From: BNXB01 sp031548005
Lineage (GTDB): Bacteria > Bacteroidota > Bacteroidia > Bacteroidales > Azobacteroidaceae
NCBI GenBank assembly: GCA_031548005.1
Contig: JAVBRK010000011.1
Coordinates: forward strand, 1-64,000
DNA length: 64,000 nucleotides
Reading direction: 5' to 3'
Made by a program: the position numbers and the translations under genes. The notes below the pieces were generated by a model, which saw only the letters and a program-made list of their open reading frames with translations, did no database searches and was not told where the DNA came from. The number at the start of each line of letters is the position of its first letter. Within the stretch, counting starts at the first letter, position 1. Below are positions 35,005 through 44,508 of the stretch, in pieces.

Positions 35005-36267
35005 ATGGAATTAAAACGAGTAGTTGTAACGGGTCTGGGAGCCATCACTCCGCTGGGTAATTCTGTGGAATCTACATGGAAAAACTTAGTTGATGGAGTG
35101 AGTGGGGCCGGACCCATTACTTTATTCGACGCATCGAAATTCAAAACGCAGTTCGCCTGCGAAGTAAAGAATTTCGATCCGGGCGAGCATTTCGATCGCA
35201 AAGAAGCCAGAAAATACGACCGCTATTCCCAGTTTGCAGTTGTTGCAGCCAAGGAAGCAGTTGCAGATTCCGGCTTAGACAATGAAAATACCGATCGCGA
35301 CCGGGTAGGTGTCGTTTTTTCTTCCGGGATCGGAGGTATCGATACATTCGATAAAGAAGTGGGAAATTATTTCCTGCACGAAGATATGGGGCCCAAATTC
35401 AATCCGTTTTTTATCCCGAAAATGATCAGCGACATTGCTGCCGGCCATATTTCCATGATGTATGGCTTCAGAGGGCCTAATTACGGAACGGTTTCGGCCT
35501 GCGCCTCTTCGACTAACGGAGCAATCTCGGCATTCGACCTGATCCGGCTTGGCAAAGCAAATGCCGTGGTGACAGGAGGTGCAGAAGCGGCCATCTCGGT
35601 ATCGGGAGTCGGAGGGTTCAATGCGCTCACAGCACTGTCGACCCGGAATGATTCCCCGAAAACAGCATCCCGTCCGTTCAGCAAAAGCCGCGATGGATTC
35701 GTCATGGGAGAAGGCGCTGTTTGTCTCGTTTTCGAAGAACTCGAGCACGCTCTGGCCCGCGGAGCAAAAATCTATGCAGAAATTGCAGGCGGTGGAATGT
35801 CGGCCGATGCTTATCACCTCACAGCTTCCCATCCGGAAGGATTGGGCGCCATGCTGGTCATGAGAAACGCTCTGGTAGATGCTGGAATGAAACCAGAAGA
35901 CATCGACTATGTCAATGTTCACGGAACATCCACTCCGGTCGGAGACCCCTCGGAATGTAAAGCCATCAAGGAGGTGTTCGGAGAACATGCCTACAAACTG
36001 AATATCAGCTCCACAAAATCAATGACCGGGCACATGCTCGGCGCTGCAGGGGCGGTAGAAGCTCTGGCCTGTATCAAGGCTGTACAGGAAAATATCGTTC
36101 CGCCGACGATTAACTTTACCGAAGGCGACGAAGACGAAGAAATCGATTACAATTTGAATTATACTTTTAACAAAGCTCAGAAACGTGAAATAAAGGCTGC
36201 CCTTTCTAACACTTTCGGCTTTGGAGGGCATAATGCCTGTGTTATCGTTAAAAAATTCGCAAAATAA
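35005..36267 (+). CDS. fabF: Beta-ketoacyl-ACP synthase II
   Basis: This 420-residue enzyme condenses malonyl-ACP with acyl-ACP. The catalytic triad is C166 in SACASST, H306 in VHGTSTP and H343 in MTGHMLGA. It follows acpP and precedes rnc, the acpP-fabF-rnc order found in many bacteria. Confidence 0.95.
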   Translation: MELKRVVVTGLGAITPLGNSVESTWKNLVDGVSGAGPITLFDASKFKTQFACEVKNFDPGEHFDRKEARKYDRYSQFAVVAAKEAVADSGLDNENTDRDRVGVVFSSGIGGIDTFDKEVGNYFLHEDMGPKFNPFFIPKMISDIAAGHISMMYGFRGPNYGTVSACASSTNGAISAFDLIRLGKANAVVTGGAEAAISVSGVGGFNALTALSTRNDSPKTASRPFSKSRDGFVMGEGAVCLVFEELEHALARGAKIYAEIAGGGMSADAYHLTASHPEGLGAMLVMRNALVDAGMKPEDIDYVNVHGTSTPVGDPSECKAIKEVFGEHAYKLNISSTKSMTGHMLGAAGAVEALACIKAVQENIVPPTINFTEGDEDEEIDYNLNYTFNKAQKREIKAALSNTFGFGGHNACVIVKKFAK

Positions 36268-36271
36268 TCGT

Positions 36272-37165
36272 GTGATTAACAAAATCATCAAAATGATAAG
36301 ACTCTTTCCTCATCCGAAGAAGGAGTCTTATTTTGCTTTTTACCGGATACTGGGATTTTTTCCCGGCAATATTTCCTATTACGAAGAAGCTTTACTGCAC
36401 AAATCATCAGCAAAAGAGGGAAGCGATGGAACTTACCGCAACAATGAGCGGCTGGAATTTCTGGGAGACGCCGTACTCGATGCTATTGTAGCCGACCTTG
36501 TTTTTCAAAAATTCAAAAATAAACGGGAAGGTTTCCTGACCAACACCCGGTCTAAAATCGTGAAACGGGAAATGCTCGACCAGGTAGCGAAAAGCATAGG
36601 ATTGGATGCCCTGATCGTTTCTTCCCTCCGGAGCGCTTCCCAGAAAAATCACATTACCGGAAATGCACTTGAGGCCCTGATCGGCGCCATCTACTTAGAC
36701 AAAGGATATGAAAAAACCCACCGGTTTGTAGAACAAAGGATCATTAACCCCTATATCAATATCGATCTGCTGGCAAAAAAAGAAGTCAATTTCAAATCCA
36801 AACTGCTGGAATGGACGCAAAAATACCGGGTCAGCCTGGATTTCATCCTGATCGAAAACTTTACTGATGGGTCTAACAATTCCGTGTTTCAATCAAAAGT
36901 AACTCTGAACGGGATTTTATCAGGTACGGGTACGGGATATTCGAAAAAAGAATCGCAGCAGGAGGCCGCAAATGTGGCATTAAAAAAAATCAAATCTGAA
37001 AATGAGTTTGTCGAAAAAATACTATCCCTTTCAAAAAAGGCAGTAGAAAACGGAAATGAAAATCCGGATATTGAAATCATAAACCCTGCCGGGGAAATAT
37101 CAACTCCGAACAACGAAACACCAGATCCAGGCACTGAAAGTAAAAGTATTGCAACAGAATGTTAA
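36272..37165 (+). CDS. rnc: Ribonuclease III
   Basis: This enzyme cleaves double-stranded RNA in rRNA and mRNA maturation. The signature NERLEFLGDAVLD carries the catalytic acids, and a double-stranded RNA-binding domain follows (SKLLEWTQKY to ESQQEAANVALKKI). The 50-odd residues after it form an acidic, Asn/Pro-rich tail ending in Cys that is not part of the fold. The start is uncertain: a GTG at 36272, four bases after the fabF stop, gives an N-terminus like that of relatives; the ATG at 36293 is the alternative. Confidence 0.92.
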   Translation: MINKIIKMIRLFPHPKKESYFAFYRILGFFPGNISYYEEALLHKSSAKEGSDGTYRNNERLEFLGDAVLDAIVADLVFQKFKNKREGFLTNTRSKIVKREMLDQVAKSIGLDALIVSSLRSASQKNHITGNALEALIGAIYLDKGYEKTHRFVEQRIINPYINIDLLAKKEVNFKSKLLEWTQKYRVSLDFILIENFTDGSNNSVFQSKVTLNGILSGTGTGYSKKESQQEAANVALKKIKSENEFVEKILSLSKKAVENGNENPDIEIINPAGEISTPNNETPDPGTESKSIATEC

Positions 37166-37203
37166 TAAATAAAAAATCGACGATTATTTTTATAATTATT
37201 GGT

Positions 37204-37211
37204 TAACTTTG
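37204..37211 (+). promoter_or_regulatory. Promoter -7 box (TAACTTTG)
   Basis: TAACTTTG followed by C matches TAnnTTTG and ends 48 bases before the ATG at 37260 of the DUF1573 gene. Confidence 0.6.
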
Positions 37212-37259
37212 CGGTTGCATACATTTGTATTTATACTTTAATTTTAATAAGTTAATAAA

Positions 37260-38330
37260 ATGAAACGCGGAATTTTATTTATACTATGCTCTATTCTAAC
37301 CATTAGTGTGGCATTTTCACAAGAACAGCCAAACATTAAATTTGAAAAAACAACGCACGATTTCGGAGAAATCAGTGAGGAAGACGGAAACGCTACCTGC
37401 GACTTCTGGTTTGTCAATACAGGCAAGGCTCCGCTGGTTATCAGCCGGGTAACAGCATCCTGCGGTTGTACGACTCCGAGTTGGACCAGGGAACCCATTG
37501 CTCCGGGGGCAAAAGGAGTGATTACTGCAACCTATACCACTGCCGGTCGACCCGGACCATTCACCAAAACCATTACAGCCTATACAAATATTCCGGAAAA
37601 TTCGACTATCATCCTCACAATCAAAGGAAATGTGACCGGAAGAAAAAAATCGCCTTTAGAAATTTATCCGCTTGCTATGGGGGATTTGAGGCTGAAGCAA
37701 ACAGCGGTCAACTTTGAAAAGATGACCAACACGGAAAAGAAAACACAGATCATCGAGATTTTTAATTCGGGAAAAACTCCGATGACCCTGAAATACGGAA
37801 GACTTCCACAATATATGACCGTTACGGAAGATCTGAAACCGATTCCTGCCGGAACTGTGGCCCGGTTAAGCATTACGATTAACGGAGCATTGGTTAAAGC
37901 TTACGGAAAGATCGACAACTCGTTCGATGTTATCGTAAACAATGCCAAGAATCCGGCCGGTAAGATCAGTTTTGCAGTCATTGTATTGGATGATTTCAGC
38001 AAAACAGATGCGGCAACGGCTCCTAAACTGGGGATCGTTCCCACTTACCTGAACTTCGGACAAATCAGCGCCACGACTCAGGCGAGCCAGACGTTCAAAA
38101 TATCCAATTCAGGAAAAACAGACCTGGTATTGAGAAGTATAAAGGCTGATTCTCCTGATCTGATGCAGGTTTCTATTCCTCAAACAGTCATTAAGCCAGG
38201 CGAAATTGTCGAATTTAAAGTAACGCCGTTAGCAAAGAAAATCAAGACTCCTCTGAACGGAAACATCAATATCATTACCAACGACCCGAACAATTCTATA
38301 AAAGAAGTCCGGGTTTTTGCCCGACCATAA
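37260..38330 (+). CDS. Exported DUF1573 domain protein
   Basis: This 356-residue protein has a Sec signal peptide (about 1-21) and at least two DUF1573 immunoglobulin-like domains. The first (about 28-125) shows the THDFGEI opening and the CGCTTP motif; another, at about 255-350, opens with YLNFGQI. The central part (about 130-245) is a third, less typical unit. DUF1573 proteins are abundant secreted or periplasmic proteins in Bacteroidota without an assigned function. meaB starts 2 bases after the stop. Confidence 0.88.
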   Translation: MKRGILFILCSILTISVAFSQEQPNIKFEKTTHDFGEISEEDGNATCDFWFVNTGKAPLVISRVTASCGCTTPSWTREPIAPGAKGVITATYTTAGRPGPFTKTITAYTNIPENSTIILTIKGNVTGRKKSPLEIYPLAMGDLRLKQTAVNFEKMTNTEKKTQIIEIFNSGKTPMTLKYGRLPQYMTVTEDLKPIPAGTVARLSITINGALVKAYGKIDNSFDVIVNNAKNPAGKISFAVIVLDDFSKTDAATAPKLGIVPTYLNFGQISATTQASQTFKISNSGKTDLVLRSIKADSPDLMQVSIPQTVIKPGEIVEFKVTPLAKKIKTPLNGNINIITNDPNNSIKEVRVFARP

Positions 38331-38332
38331 AA

Positions 38333-39451
38333 ATGCAACATCCTGAAAATGATCCCCAGTATGCAGGGTTAGCCGTCAATCGGGGCGTCGAACAGCCTCC
38401 TGCAATCAATCCGTATCTGAAGGACCAGATCAGGAAAAAACGGTATAACTACACTCCGGCAGAATATGTCGAAGGAATCCTCCGGGGAAATATTACCATC
38501 CTGAGCCAGGCGGTCACATTGTTGGAAAGCCAAAAAAACGAGCACCAGCAAATTGCCCAGGAAGTCATCGAAAAATGCCTTCCACATGCAGGAAACTCCA
38601 TCAGGATCGGAATTACCGGTGTTCCCGGAGCAGGGAAAAGTACTTCCATCGATGCATTTGGAATGTACCTCATTCAAAAATGTAAAAAAAAATTAGCCGT
38701 TCTGGCCATTGATCCCAGTAGCGAACGTTCCAAAGGAAGCATTCTGGGTGATAAAACCCGGATGGAAGAACTCTCCCGGGAGCAGGACGCTTTCATACGT
38801 CCCTCCCCGTCGGCAGGCTCTTTGGGCGGTGTCGCCAGGAAAACGAGAGAAACCATTATTCTCTGTGAAGCGGCCGGATTCGATACGATCTTCGTCGAAA
38901 CAGTGGGAGTCGGTCAATCGGAAACAGCCGTTCATTCCATGGTCGATTTTTTTCTGCTGATCCAACTGGCCGGTACCGGAGACGAGTTGCAGGGAATCAA
39001 ACGGGGGATTATGGAAATGGCCGATGGCATCGTAGTCAATAAAGCCGATGGCAATAACATCGAAAAAGCCAATCTGGCAGCCTCTCAATTCAGAAGCGCA
39101 CTCCATCTTTTCCCATTACCGGAATCGGGCTGGAGTCCGAAGGTACTGACCTACTCGGGATATTATAAAACCGGAATCAAAGAGATCTGGGACATGGTAT
39201 TCGAATACATCCGCTTCACTCAGAACAATGATTATTTTGTGCATAAACGAAATAATCAGTCCAGGTTCTGGATGTACGAAAGTATCAACGAATACCTGAA
39301 ATCTGATTTCTTTAATAATCCGGCCATTCAGAAAGAGCTCGGAATCAAAGAGCAACAGGTGTTGAATTCGGAAATCAGCTCATTTGTAGCAGCCAAGCAA
39401 ATGCAGGATCTGTGGAACCGGGAAATTGTCCGAAGCCGTACAATGGAATAA
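38333..39451 (+). CDS. meaB: Methylmalonyl-CoA mutase-associated GTPase MeaB
   Basis: This 372-residue G3E P-loop GTPase protects and reloads methylmalonyl-CoA mutase with its B12 cofactor. The P-loop GVPGAGKST is at 96-104, followed by AIDPSSERSKGSILGDKTRM near 125-143, ETVGVGQSE near 184 and the NKAD nucleotide-specificity motif near 231. The mutase genes themselves are not in this window, so the partnership is inferred from the family. Confidence 0.93.
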   Translation: MQHPENDPQYAGLAVNRGVEQPPAINPYLKDQIRKKRYNYTPAEYVEGILRGNITILSQAVTLLESQKNEHQQIAQEVIEKCLPHAGNSIRIGITGVPGAGKSTSIDAFGMYLIQKCKKKLAVLAIDPSSERSKGSILGDKTRMEELSREQDAFIRPSPSAGSLGGVARKTRETIILCEAAGFDTIFVETVGVGQSETAVHSMVDFFLLIQLAGTGDELQGIKRGIMEMADGIVVNKADGNNIEKANLAASQFRSALHLFPLPESGWSPKVLTYSGYYKTGIKEIWDMVFEYIRFTQNNDYFVHKRNNQSRFWMYESINEYLKSDFFNNPAIQKELGIKEQQVLNSEISSFVAAKQMQDLWNREIVRSRTME

Positions 39452-39480
39452 TTCCTGTTTGTTGTATGAAGAAAATGTCG

Positions 39481-39488
39481 TACTTTTG
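39481..39488 (+). promoter_or_regulatory. Promoter -7 box (TACTTTTG)
   Basis: TACTTTTG matches TAnnTTTG and ends 32 bases before the ATG at 39521. Confidence 0.6.
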
Positions 39489-39520
39489 TTTTTCAAATTA
39501 AAATATTAATCTAAACGGAT

Positions 39521-40561
39521 ATGAGTATGAAAAAAGTATTTACATCAGTTTTAGTGGCGTTGACAGGAATTTGTGCACTTCAGGCACAAGTGAAATTAAC
39601 ATATGAGACCCACGGTTTTAATCCGGGAGAAACACACCAGGCCCAGAAAGTGGAATACAAAAAACCGGGACAATCCGGAATTAATGTAACCTGGGACTTT
39701 CAGGAACTTGTGACGATCAAAGATGAAATCGATTCTCCGGTCGCAGCAGGAGAGAGTTCCGATTATAATATCGGGATTACACAGGGAGACGGCCCTTTTT
39801 ACCTTTACAATGTTACCAAAGAGCAGGTCGAGTACCGGGGTTACCGGAAAGGAGATTTCTCGGTTTATTTCGAAACTCCGATCATTAAAACAAAGTATCC
39901 GCAAACCTACGGAAGCGCTTTTGAAGGGACCTTCGAGGGGTATTTAAGCCGCAGCGGCGGACAAACCGGAAAGGTTTCCGGAACTTACTCCACAGAAGTG
40001 GATGCTACCGGAACCGTTTTACTTCCGAATCATGTGAGTTTACCCGTTATTCGTGTGAAAACCACGAAATTAATCAAAGAATGGGGAGGCCAGAGAAATT
40101 ATGCCGAAATTACAAAATACCTGTGGTATGCACAGGAGATCCGTTATCCGGTTTTTGTTTCCATGGAAACAGCCAGTATCAATCCATCTACGGGAGAACG
40201 TTACGTCACCAGTCTGGAATCTTATCTGAATAAAAATCTGGATCTTTCCAAACAGAAGCAGACTGTTCGCTCCACTACCGGTACCGATCAGTTCGGAACC
40301 GGCATCAGTTGCAGTGTTTCTCCGAATCCGTTCAAAGACCAGATTAGCATCAACTATACTTTACCGAAAGAATCTTCCGTCAGCATCGAGCTTTATAATG
40401 TTCAGGGAAGTAAACTGGCTACGGTATTACCAAAGCAGTTGCAAACCGGAAGTCAGTCTGTAAGCTACAACCTTGGCAACCTGACCGATGCAAAAGGTGT
40501 TTATTTCCTGACCATCACCATCGACGGCAAAGCGTATAACGAAAAACTGATCAAAAAATAA
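39521..40561 (+). CDS. Secreted protein with T9SS sorting domain
   Basis: This 346-residue protein has a signal peptide (about 1-24), an unrecognised beta-rich body (about 25-255) and a T9SS type A sorting domain (about 265-346) that opens with VSPNPF and ends in a KLIKK terminus. It is predicted to be exported across the outer membrane and displayed or released. An ATG six bases later is a possible alternative start. Its stop overlaps the dapB start by one base (TAATG), so a surface protein and a lysine/peptidoglycan enzyme are translationally coupled. Confidence 0.85.
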   Translation: MSMKKVFTSVLVALTGICALQAQVKLTYETHGFNPGETHQAQKVEYKKPGQSGINVTWDFQELVTIKDEIDSPVAAGESSDYNIGITQGDGPFYLYNVTKEQVEYRGYRKGDFSVYFETPIIKTKYPQTYGSAFEGTFEGYLSRSGGQTGKVSGTYSTEVDATGTVLLPNHVSLPVIRVKTTKLIKEWGGQRNYAEITKYLWYAQEIRYPVFVSMETASINPSTGERYVTSLESYLNKNLDLSKQKQTVRSTTGTDQFGTGISCSVSPNPFKDQISINYTLPKESSVSIELYNVQGSKLATVLPKQLQTGSQSVSYNLGNLTDAKGVYFLTITIDGKAYNEKLIKK

Positions 40562-41280
40562 TGAAACTGGCATTAATCGGCTACGGAAAAATGGGCAAAG
40601 AGATTGAAAAAATTGCCCGGCAGCGTGGACATGAGATTGTTGCAATCATCGATGTCGATAACCAGCAGGATTTTGATTCCCCGGGATTTCTCTCGACCGA
40701 AGTAGCCATCGAGTTCACACGGCCCGAAACGGCCCTGTCTAATTTCCGGAAATGCTTCGAACGAAACATTCCGGTAGTTGCCGGAACCACCGGTTGGCTG
40801 GCGCACTTAGACGAAGTGAAAAGAAATTGCAGTGAAAACGGTAAAACTTTCTTTTATGCATCCAACTACAGCATTGGGGTGAATGTTTTCTTCGCCGTTA
40901 ATAAATACCTGGCCCGGATCATGAATCAATTCCCCTCGTATGATGTCCGGATGGAAGAAGTTCATCACATTCATAAATTAGACTCTCCAAGCGGAACCGG
41001 AATCACCTTAGCCGAAGGTATTCTGGAAAACATCGACCGCAAGTACCGGTGGGAAGAACGGGAAAAGCCGGAACCCGATTCTATCCTGGGAATCCATTCT
41101 TTCCGCGAAGGAGAAGTCCCCGGAATTCATACGGTTATTTACGAATCCAAAGCGGATATTATCAGCATTAAGCACGATGCAAAAAACAGGACGGGTTTTG
41201 CCCTCGGCGCAGTCATGGCTGCCGAATTTACCTGCGGTAAAAAGGGTTACCTGACCATGAATGATATTTTTAATTTTTAA
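40561..41280 (+). CDS. dapB: 4-hydroxy-tetrahydrodipicolinate reductase
   Basis: This 239-residue enzyme reduces HTPA in the lysine and meso-diaminopimelate pathway. The nucleotide-binding GYGKMG is at 7-12, GTTGW near 76-80 is typical, and the substrate region HHIHKLDSPSGTG begins at H135, with H136 and K139 as likely catalytic residues. It is slightly shorter than E. coli DapB. lepB follows after 6 bases. Confidence 0.93.
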   Translation: MKLALIGYGKMGKEIEKIARQRGHEIVAIIDVDNQQDFDSPGFLSTEVAIEFTRPETALSNFRKCFERNIPVVAGTTGWLAHLDEVKRNCSENGKTFFYASNYSIGVNVFFAVNKYLARIMNQFPSYDVRMEEVHHIHKLDSPSGTGITLAEGILENIDRKYRWEEREKPEPDSILGIHSFREGEVPGIHTVIYESKADIISIKHDAKNRTGFALGAVMAAEFTCGKKGYLTMNDIFNF

Positions 41281-41286
41281 GAAAAA

Positions 41287-42690
41287 ATGAAAAAAGCGAC
41301 TAAAACGCAATGGATTAAATTCGGGATCGTAAGTACTCTATACCTCCTGTTTACAATCTGGACCGGTAATTTCTGGCTCCTGTTGGGGATCGCCGTTATT
41401 TTTGATATTTACATTTCCAAATATATTCCCTGGGGAGCCTGGAAAAAATCGGATAACCCGACAATCAGTAAAATTGCCGAATGGGCGGATGCAATCCTGT
41501 TTGCGTTGGTTGCAGTATACATGATCAACCTGTTTATTTTTCAAAATTACAAAATCCCGACTTCGTCTCTGGAAAAAACACTGTTGGTAGGCGACTACCT
41601 GTTTGTCAGCAAGCTAAGTTATGGCCCACGCGTCCCTAACACTCCGCTTTCCTTTCCCCTGGCCCAGCATACTCTTCCGATTCTGAATACAAAATCATAC
41701 GTCGAATGGCCCCAATGGCCTTACAAACGCCTCAAAGGATTCGGGAGCGTGAAACGGAACGACATCGTGGTATTCAACTTTCCGGCAGGCGATACCGTCG
41801 CCCTCGGACAGCAAGACGTCGATTATTATCAGCTCTGCGAACTGGAAGGTTACCGGAATGTAAACACCAACAAGGGCAAATACGGCGAAATTGTTTACCG
41901 TCCGGTCGACCGCCGGGAAAATTATGTAAAACGTTGTATCGGGATGCCGGGCGATTCGTTGCAGGTCATCAACAACGAAACGTTCATAAACGGGCAGAAA
42001 ATGAAAGACCCTGAAAAGATGCAGTTGGTCTACTTCGTAGAAACGACCGGTATGCTGATTTCAGAGAAACAGTTCCGGGAACTCGGAGTCAGTCTGGACG
42101 ACCAATATCTTTACAATAAAGACCTGAGCGCCAGGGCTGCTTTCGAGATGTTAGGCATTCAGCCCAATGCAAACGGGAATTATAACCCGGTTTATATGGT
42201 ACCTCTGACCAAAGAAGCCCTGGGGAAAATCCAGAAATCGGGGATTGCCAAATCGATTATCGTACAGCCTGAAATTTTCGGAGGCCCTTATGTTTATCCG
42301 GGAAAATCCCTCCAGGCAGGATGGACAAGGGATAATTACGGTCCGGTCTGGATTCCTAAAAAGGGAGCTACCATCCGGTTGACTCCTGATAATCTGGCGC
42401 TTTACTCCCGTTGTATTAAAAACTACGAACTGAACGACCTGAAAGTCGAGAACGGCCGTATATTGATTAACGGAAGTCCGGCCGATAGCTATACATTCAA
42501 ATACGACTATTATTTCATGATGGGAGATAACCGTCATAAATCGGCGGATTCCCGCTTCTGGGGATTCGTTCCGGAAGACCATGTTGTCGGTAAACCACTT
42601 TTAGTGTGGCTGTCGACCGATAAGGACCGCAACCTCTTCAATGGCGGAATCCGTTGGAAACGCCTGTTCAAGATGGTGGGTAATGAATAA
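41287..42690 (+). CDS. lepB: Signal peptidase I
   Basis: This 467-residue membrane protease removes signal peptides of exported proteins. The catalytic serine is S94 in IPTSSLEKTL and the catalytic lysine is K215 in YVKRCIGMPGD; the MMGDNRHKSADSRFWG motif lies near 413. Two to three hydrophobic segments precede the active site. It is much longer than E. coli LepB because of an insert of roughly 150 residues (about 230-380) between the lysine and the GDNR box, a pattern seen in Bacteroidota. Confidence 0.93.
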   Translation: MKKATKTQWIKFGIVSTLYLLFTIWTGNFWLLLGIAVIFDIYISKYIPWGAWKKSDNPTISKIAEWADAILFALVAVYMINLFIFQNYKIPTSSLEKTLLVGDYLFVSKLSYGPRVPNTPLSFPLAQHTLPILNTKSYVEWPQWPYKRLKGFGSVKRNDIVVFNFPAGDTVALGQQDVDYYQLCELEGYRNVNTNKGKYGEIVYRPVDRRENYVKRCIGMPGDSLQVINNETFINGQKMKDPEKMQLVYFVETTGMLISEKQFRELGVSLDDQYLYNKDLSARAAFEMLGIQPNANGNYNPVYMVPLTKEALGKIQKSGIAKSIIVQPEIFGGPYVYPGKSLQAGWTRDNYGPVWIPKKGATIRLTPDNLALYSRCIKNYELNDLKVENGRILINGSPADSYTFKYDYYFMMGDNRHKSADSRFWGFVPEDHVVGKPLLVWLSTDKDRNLFNGGIRWKRLFKMVGNE

Positions 42691-43321
42691 TGGCTCCATT
42701 CTGCTTTCTACTACTTATTTAGGACCAATCGATTACTACCGGTGTCTTTCCGGAGCAAAAACGGCAGTAATCGAACGGTACTGCAATTATATCAAACAAA
42801 CCTACCGGAACCGGTGTATCATTGCTTCGGCAAACGGGCCTCAATCCTTAAGTATCCCGATAGAACGGATGCCTGAGGCTAAATGCCTCACCAAGGATAT
42901 CCGGATCTCGGAACACGACAACTGGAGGCGCCTGCACTGGAATGCAATCGTATCGGCTTACAACTCCACTCCGTTTTTCGAATACTACGAAGACGATTTT
43001 CGTCCATTCTACGAACAAAAGTTCGATTTCCTGTTCGACTTCAACGAAGCTTTAAGGGAGTTGGCTTGCAGATTGTTAGACATCCAGCCGGAGGTTTCCT
43101 ACTCGACTAGTTACACATCTCCCTATTATATCCCGGCCGATAGCAACGAACAGATCCAGGTATCCGATCTGCGCGAAGCGATACACCCTAAGAAGGCTCC
43201 TGTTCATCCCGATTTTAAACCATATTACCAGGTTTTCAGCGGTAAGTATGGCTTCCAATCGAACCTCAGCATAATCGACCTGCTATTCAATATGGGACCC
43301 GAGTCCATCTTCTTTTTATAA
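42683..43321 (+). CDS. WbqC-like family protein
   Basis: This 212-residue protein matches the WbqC-like family. Typical segments are STTYLGPIDYYRCL near residue 9, SIPIE near 56 and HDNWRRLHWNAIVSAYNSTPFFEYY near 75-99. Some relatives lie in O-antigen clusters, but no reaction is established. The ATG at 42683 overlaps the end of lepB by 8 bases; the frame is open further upstream, but an earlier start would lie within lepB. Confidence 0.88.
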   Translation: MNNGSILLSTTYLGPIDYYRCLSGAKTAVIERYCNYIKQTYRNRCIIASANGPQSLSIPIERMPEAKCLTKDIRISEHDNWRRLHWNAIVSAYNSTPFFEYYEDDFRPFYEQKFDFLFDFNEALRELACRLLDIQPEVSYSTSYTSPYYIPADSNEQIQVSDLREAIHPKKAPVHPDFKPYYQVFSGKYGFQSNLSIIDLLFNMGPESIFFL

Positions 43322-43354
43322 TCGGGACTACCGGGTACGAAAGGAACAAACCGG

Positions 43355-44347
43355 TTATTCACTACGACTACTTATACCTGGATCAGATTGAATGACTTTC
43401 ATATTTCCTTCCGGATCGGCATAAATAAACAGGTAATCCATATCCGGCAGGCTATCGGCCAACTTCCGGGCTTCCTCTAATCCCATGGTCATAAAAGCAG
43501 TGGCATAGGCATCGGCAGTCATGCAATCATTGGCGATCACCGTTGCGCTCAACAGATTCTGTTCTGCCGGATAACCGGTATGAGGGTCGATCGTATGAGC
43601 ATACTTCTTGCCGTTTTTAATGTAAAAATTACGATAGTTCCCGGAGGTCGCCAGGGAGCGGTCGCACAATTCCAGTACTTCCAGTCGTTCTTTTTTCAAT
43701 CCGGTACGATCATCATCAGGCTTCGTAATTTCAATCCGCCAGCATTCTCCCCGGGGGTTGTGACCTTTCGCCCGGATCTCCCCTCCTATTTCTACCATAT
43801 AATTTTGAATACCGTGCGAATCCAGTAAACCGGCCACCACATCGCAGGAATAGCCCTTGGCAATGGCAGAGGCATTGAGAATCAGCCTCGGATCGTCCTT
43901 GACTACATGCCGGCCTTCCAAACGGACTTTCCGGTAACCGACGAACGCTTTTACGCTATCGATCATTTCGGGAGTCACCGTGTCGGACCGGGAAAATCCA
44001 AATCCCCACAGGTTGACAAAAGGGGCACAGGTAATATCGAAAGCGCCTCCGGAAGCTTCGGAAACTTCTTTCGACTTATTGAATACAGCCATGAAATAAT
44101 TGTCTACCTCCACCTCCTGATTGTTGTTCACCCGGTAGATAACCGACTTGTTATTAAAAGGATTCAATGAAAGGTCAAAGCTGTCCAGCACCGCCTGAAT
44201 GGATTTTCCAAGAGGTTCTTTGTACTCGTATTTGATATGATAGGAAGTATGAAAAATTTCTCCCTGTGACAAATAATACTCCTGATGTTCCCGGCAGGAT
44301 ACAAAAAACAGGCATAAAATGAGCAAGCATATTCTGAAATGAGTCAT
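43355..44347 (-). CDS. apbE: FAD:protein FMN transferase, lipoprotein
   Basis: This 330-residue enzyme attaches FMN covalently to Ser/Thr of redox proteins such as Rnf and Nqr subunits. It has a lipoprotein signal with lipobox VSC (Cys18). The fold motifs follow: a SGGAFDITCAPFVNLWGF segment near 98-115, ASAIAKGY near 156, EIGGEIRAKG near 181, and TIDPHTGYPA near 252 with the metal-binding region after it. The ATG at 44347 begins the signal peptide; an upstream extension would put 24 hydrophilic residues before it. Confidence 0.92.
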   Translation of the reverse strand: MTHFRICLLILCLFFVSCREHQEYYLSQGEIFHTSYHIKYEYKEPLGKSIQAVLDSFDLSLNPFNNKSVIYRVNNNQEVEVDNYFMAVFNKSKEVSEASGGAFDITCAPFVNLWGFGFSRSDTVTPEMIDSVKAFVGYRKVRLEGRHVVKDDPRLILNASAIAKGYSCDVVAGLLDSHGIQNYMVEIGGEIRAKGHNPRGECWRIEITKPDDDRTGLKKERLEVLELCDRSLATSGNYRNFYIKNGKKYAHTIDPHTGYPAEQNLLSATVIANDCMTADAYATAFMTMGLEEARKLADSLPDMDYLFIYADPEGNMKVIQSDPGISSRSE

Positions 44348-44508
44348 ATTGCAATGTATTGGTTCGATTTTGCAGTAAAAATACTGCTTTTCATCCAAAG
44401 GGCGGTAGAACATAATCATAAAATTACCTTACTCGTATTTATAGCCTTAAACATTTGTGATGCTGTAAAAAAATCGTTTACTTTGCAAGCTGAAATTTAT
44501 TATAATCT

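Noticed and set aside
35275..35988. 237-codon minus-strand open frame inside fabF
   Set aside because: It is opposite a conserved catalytic enzyme, with Cys/Ser-rich composition typical of shadow translation.
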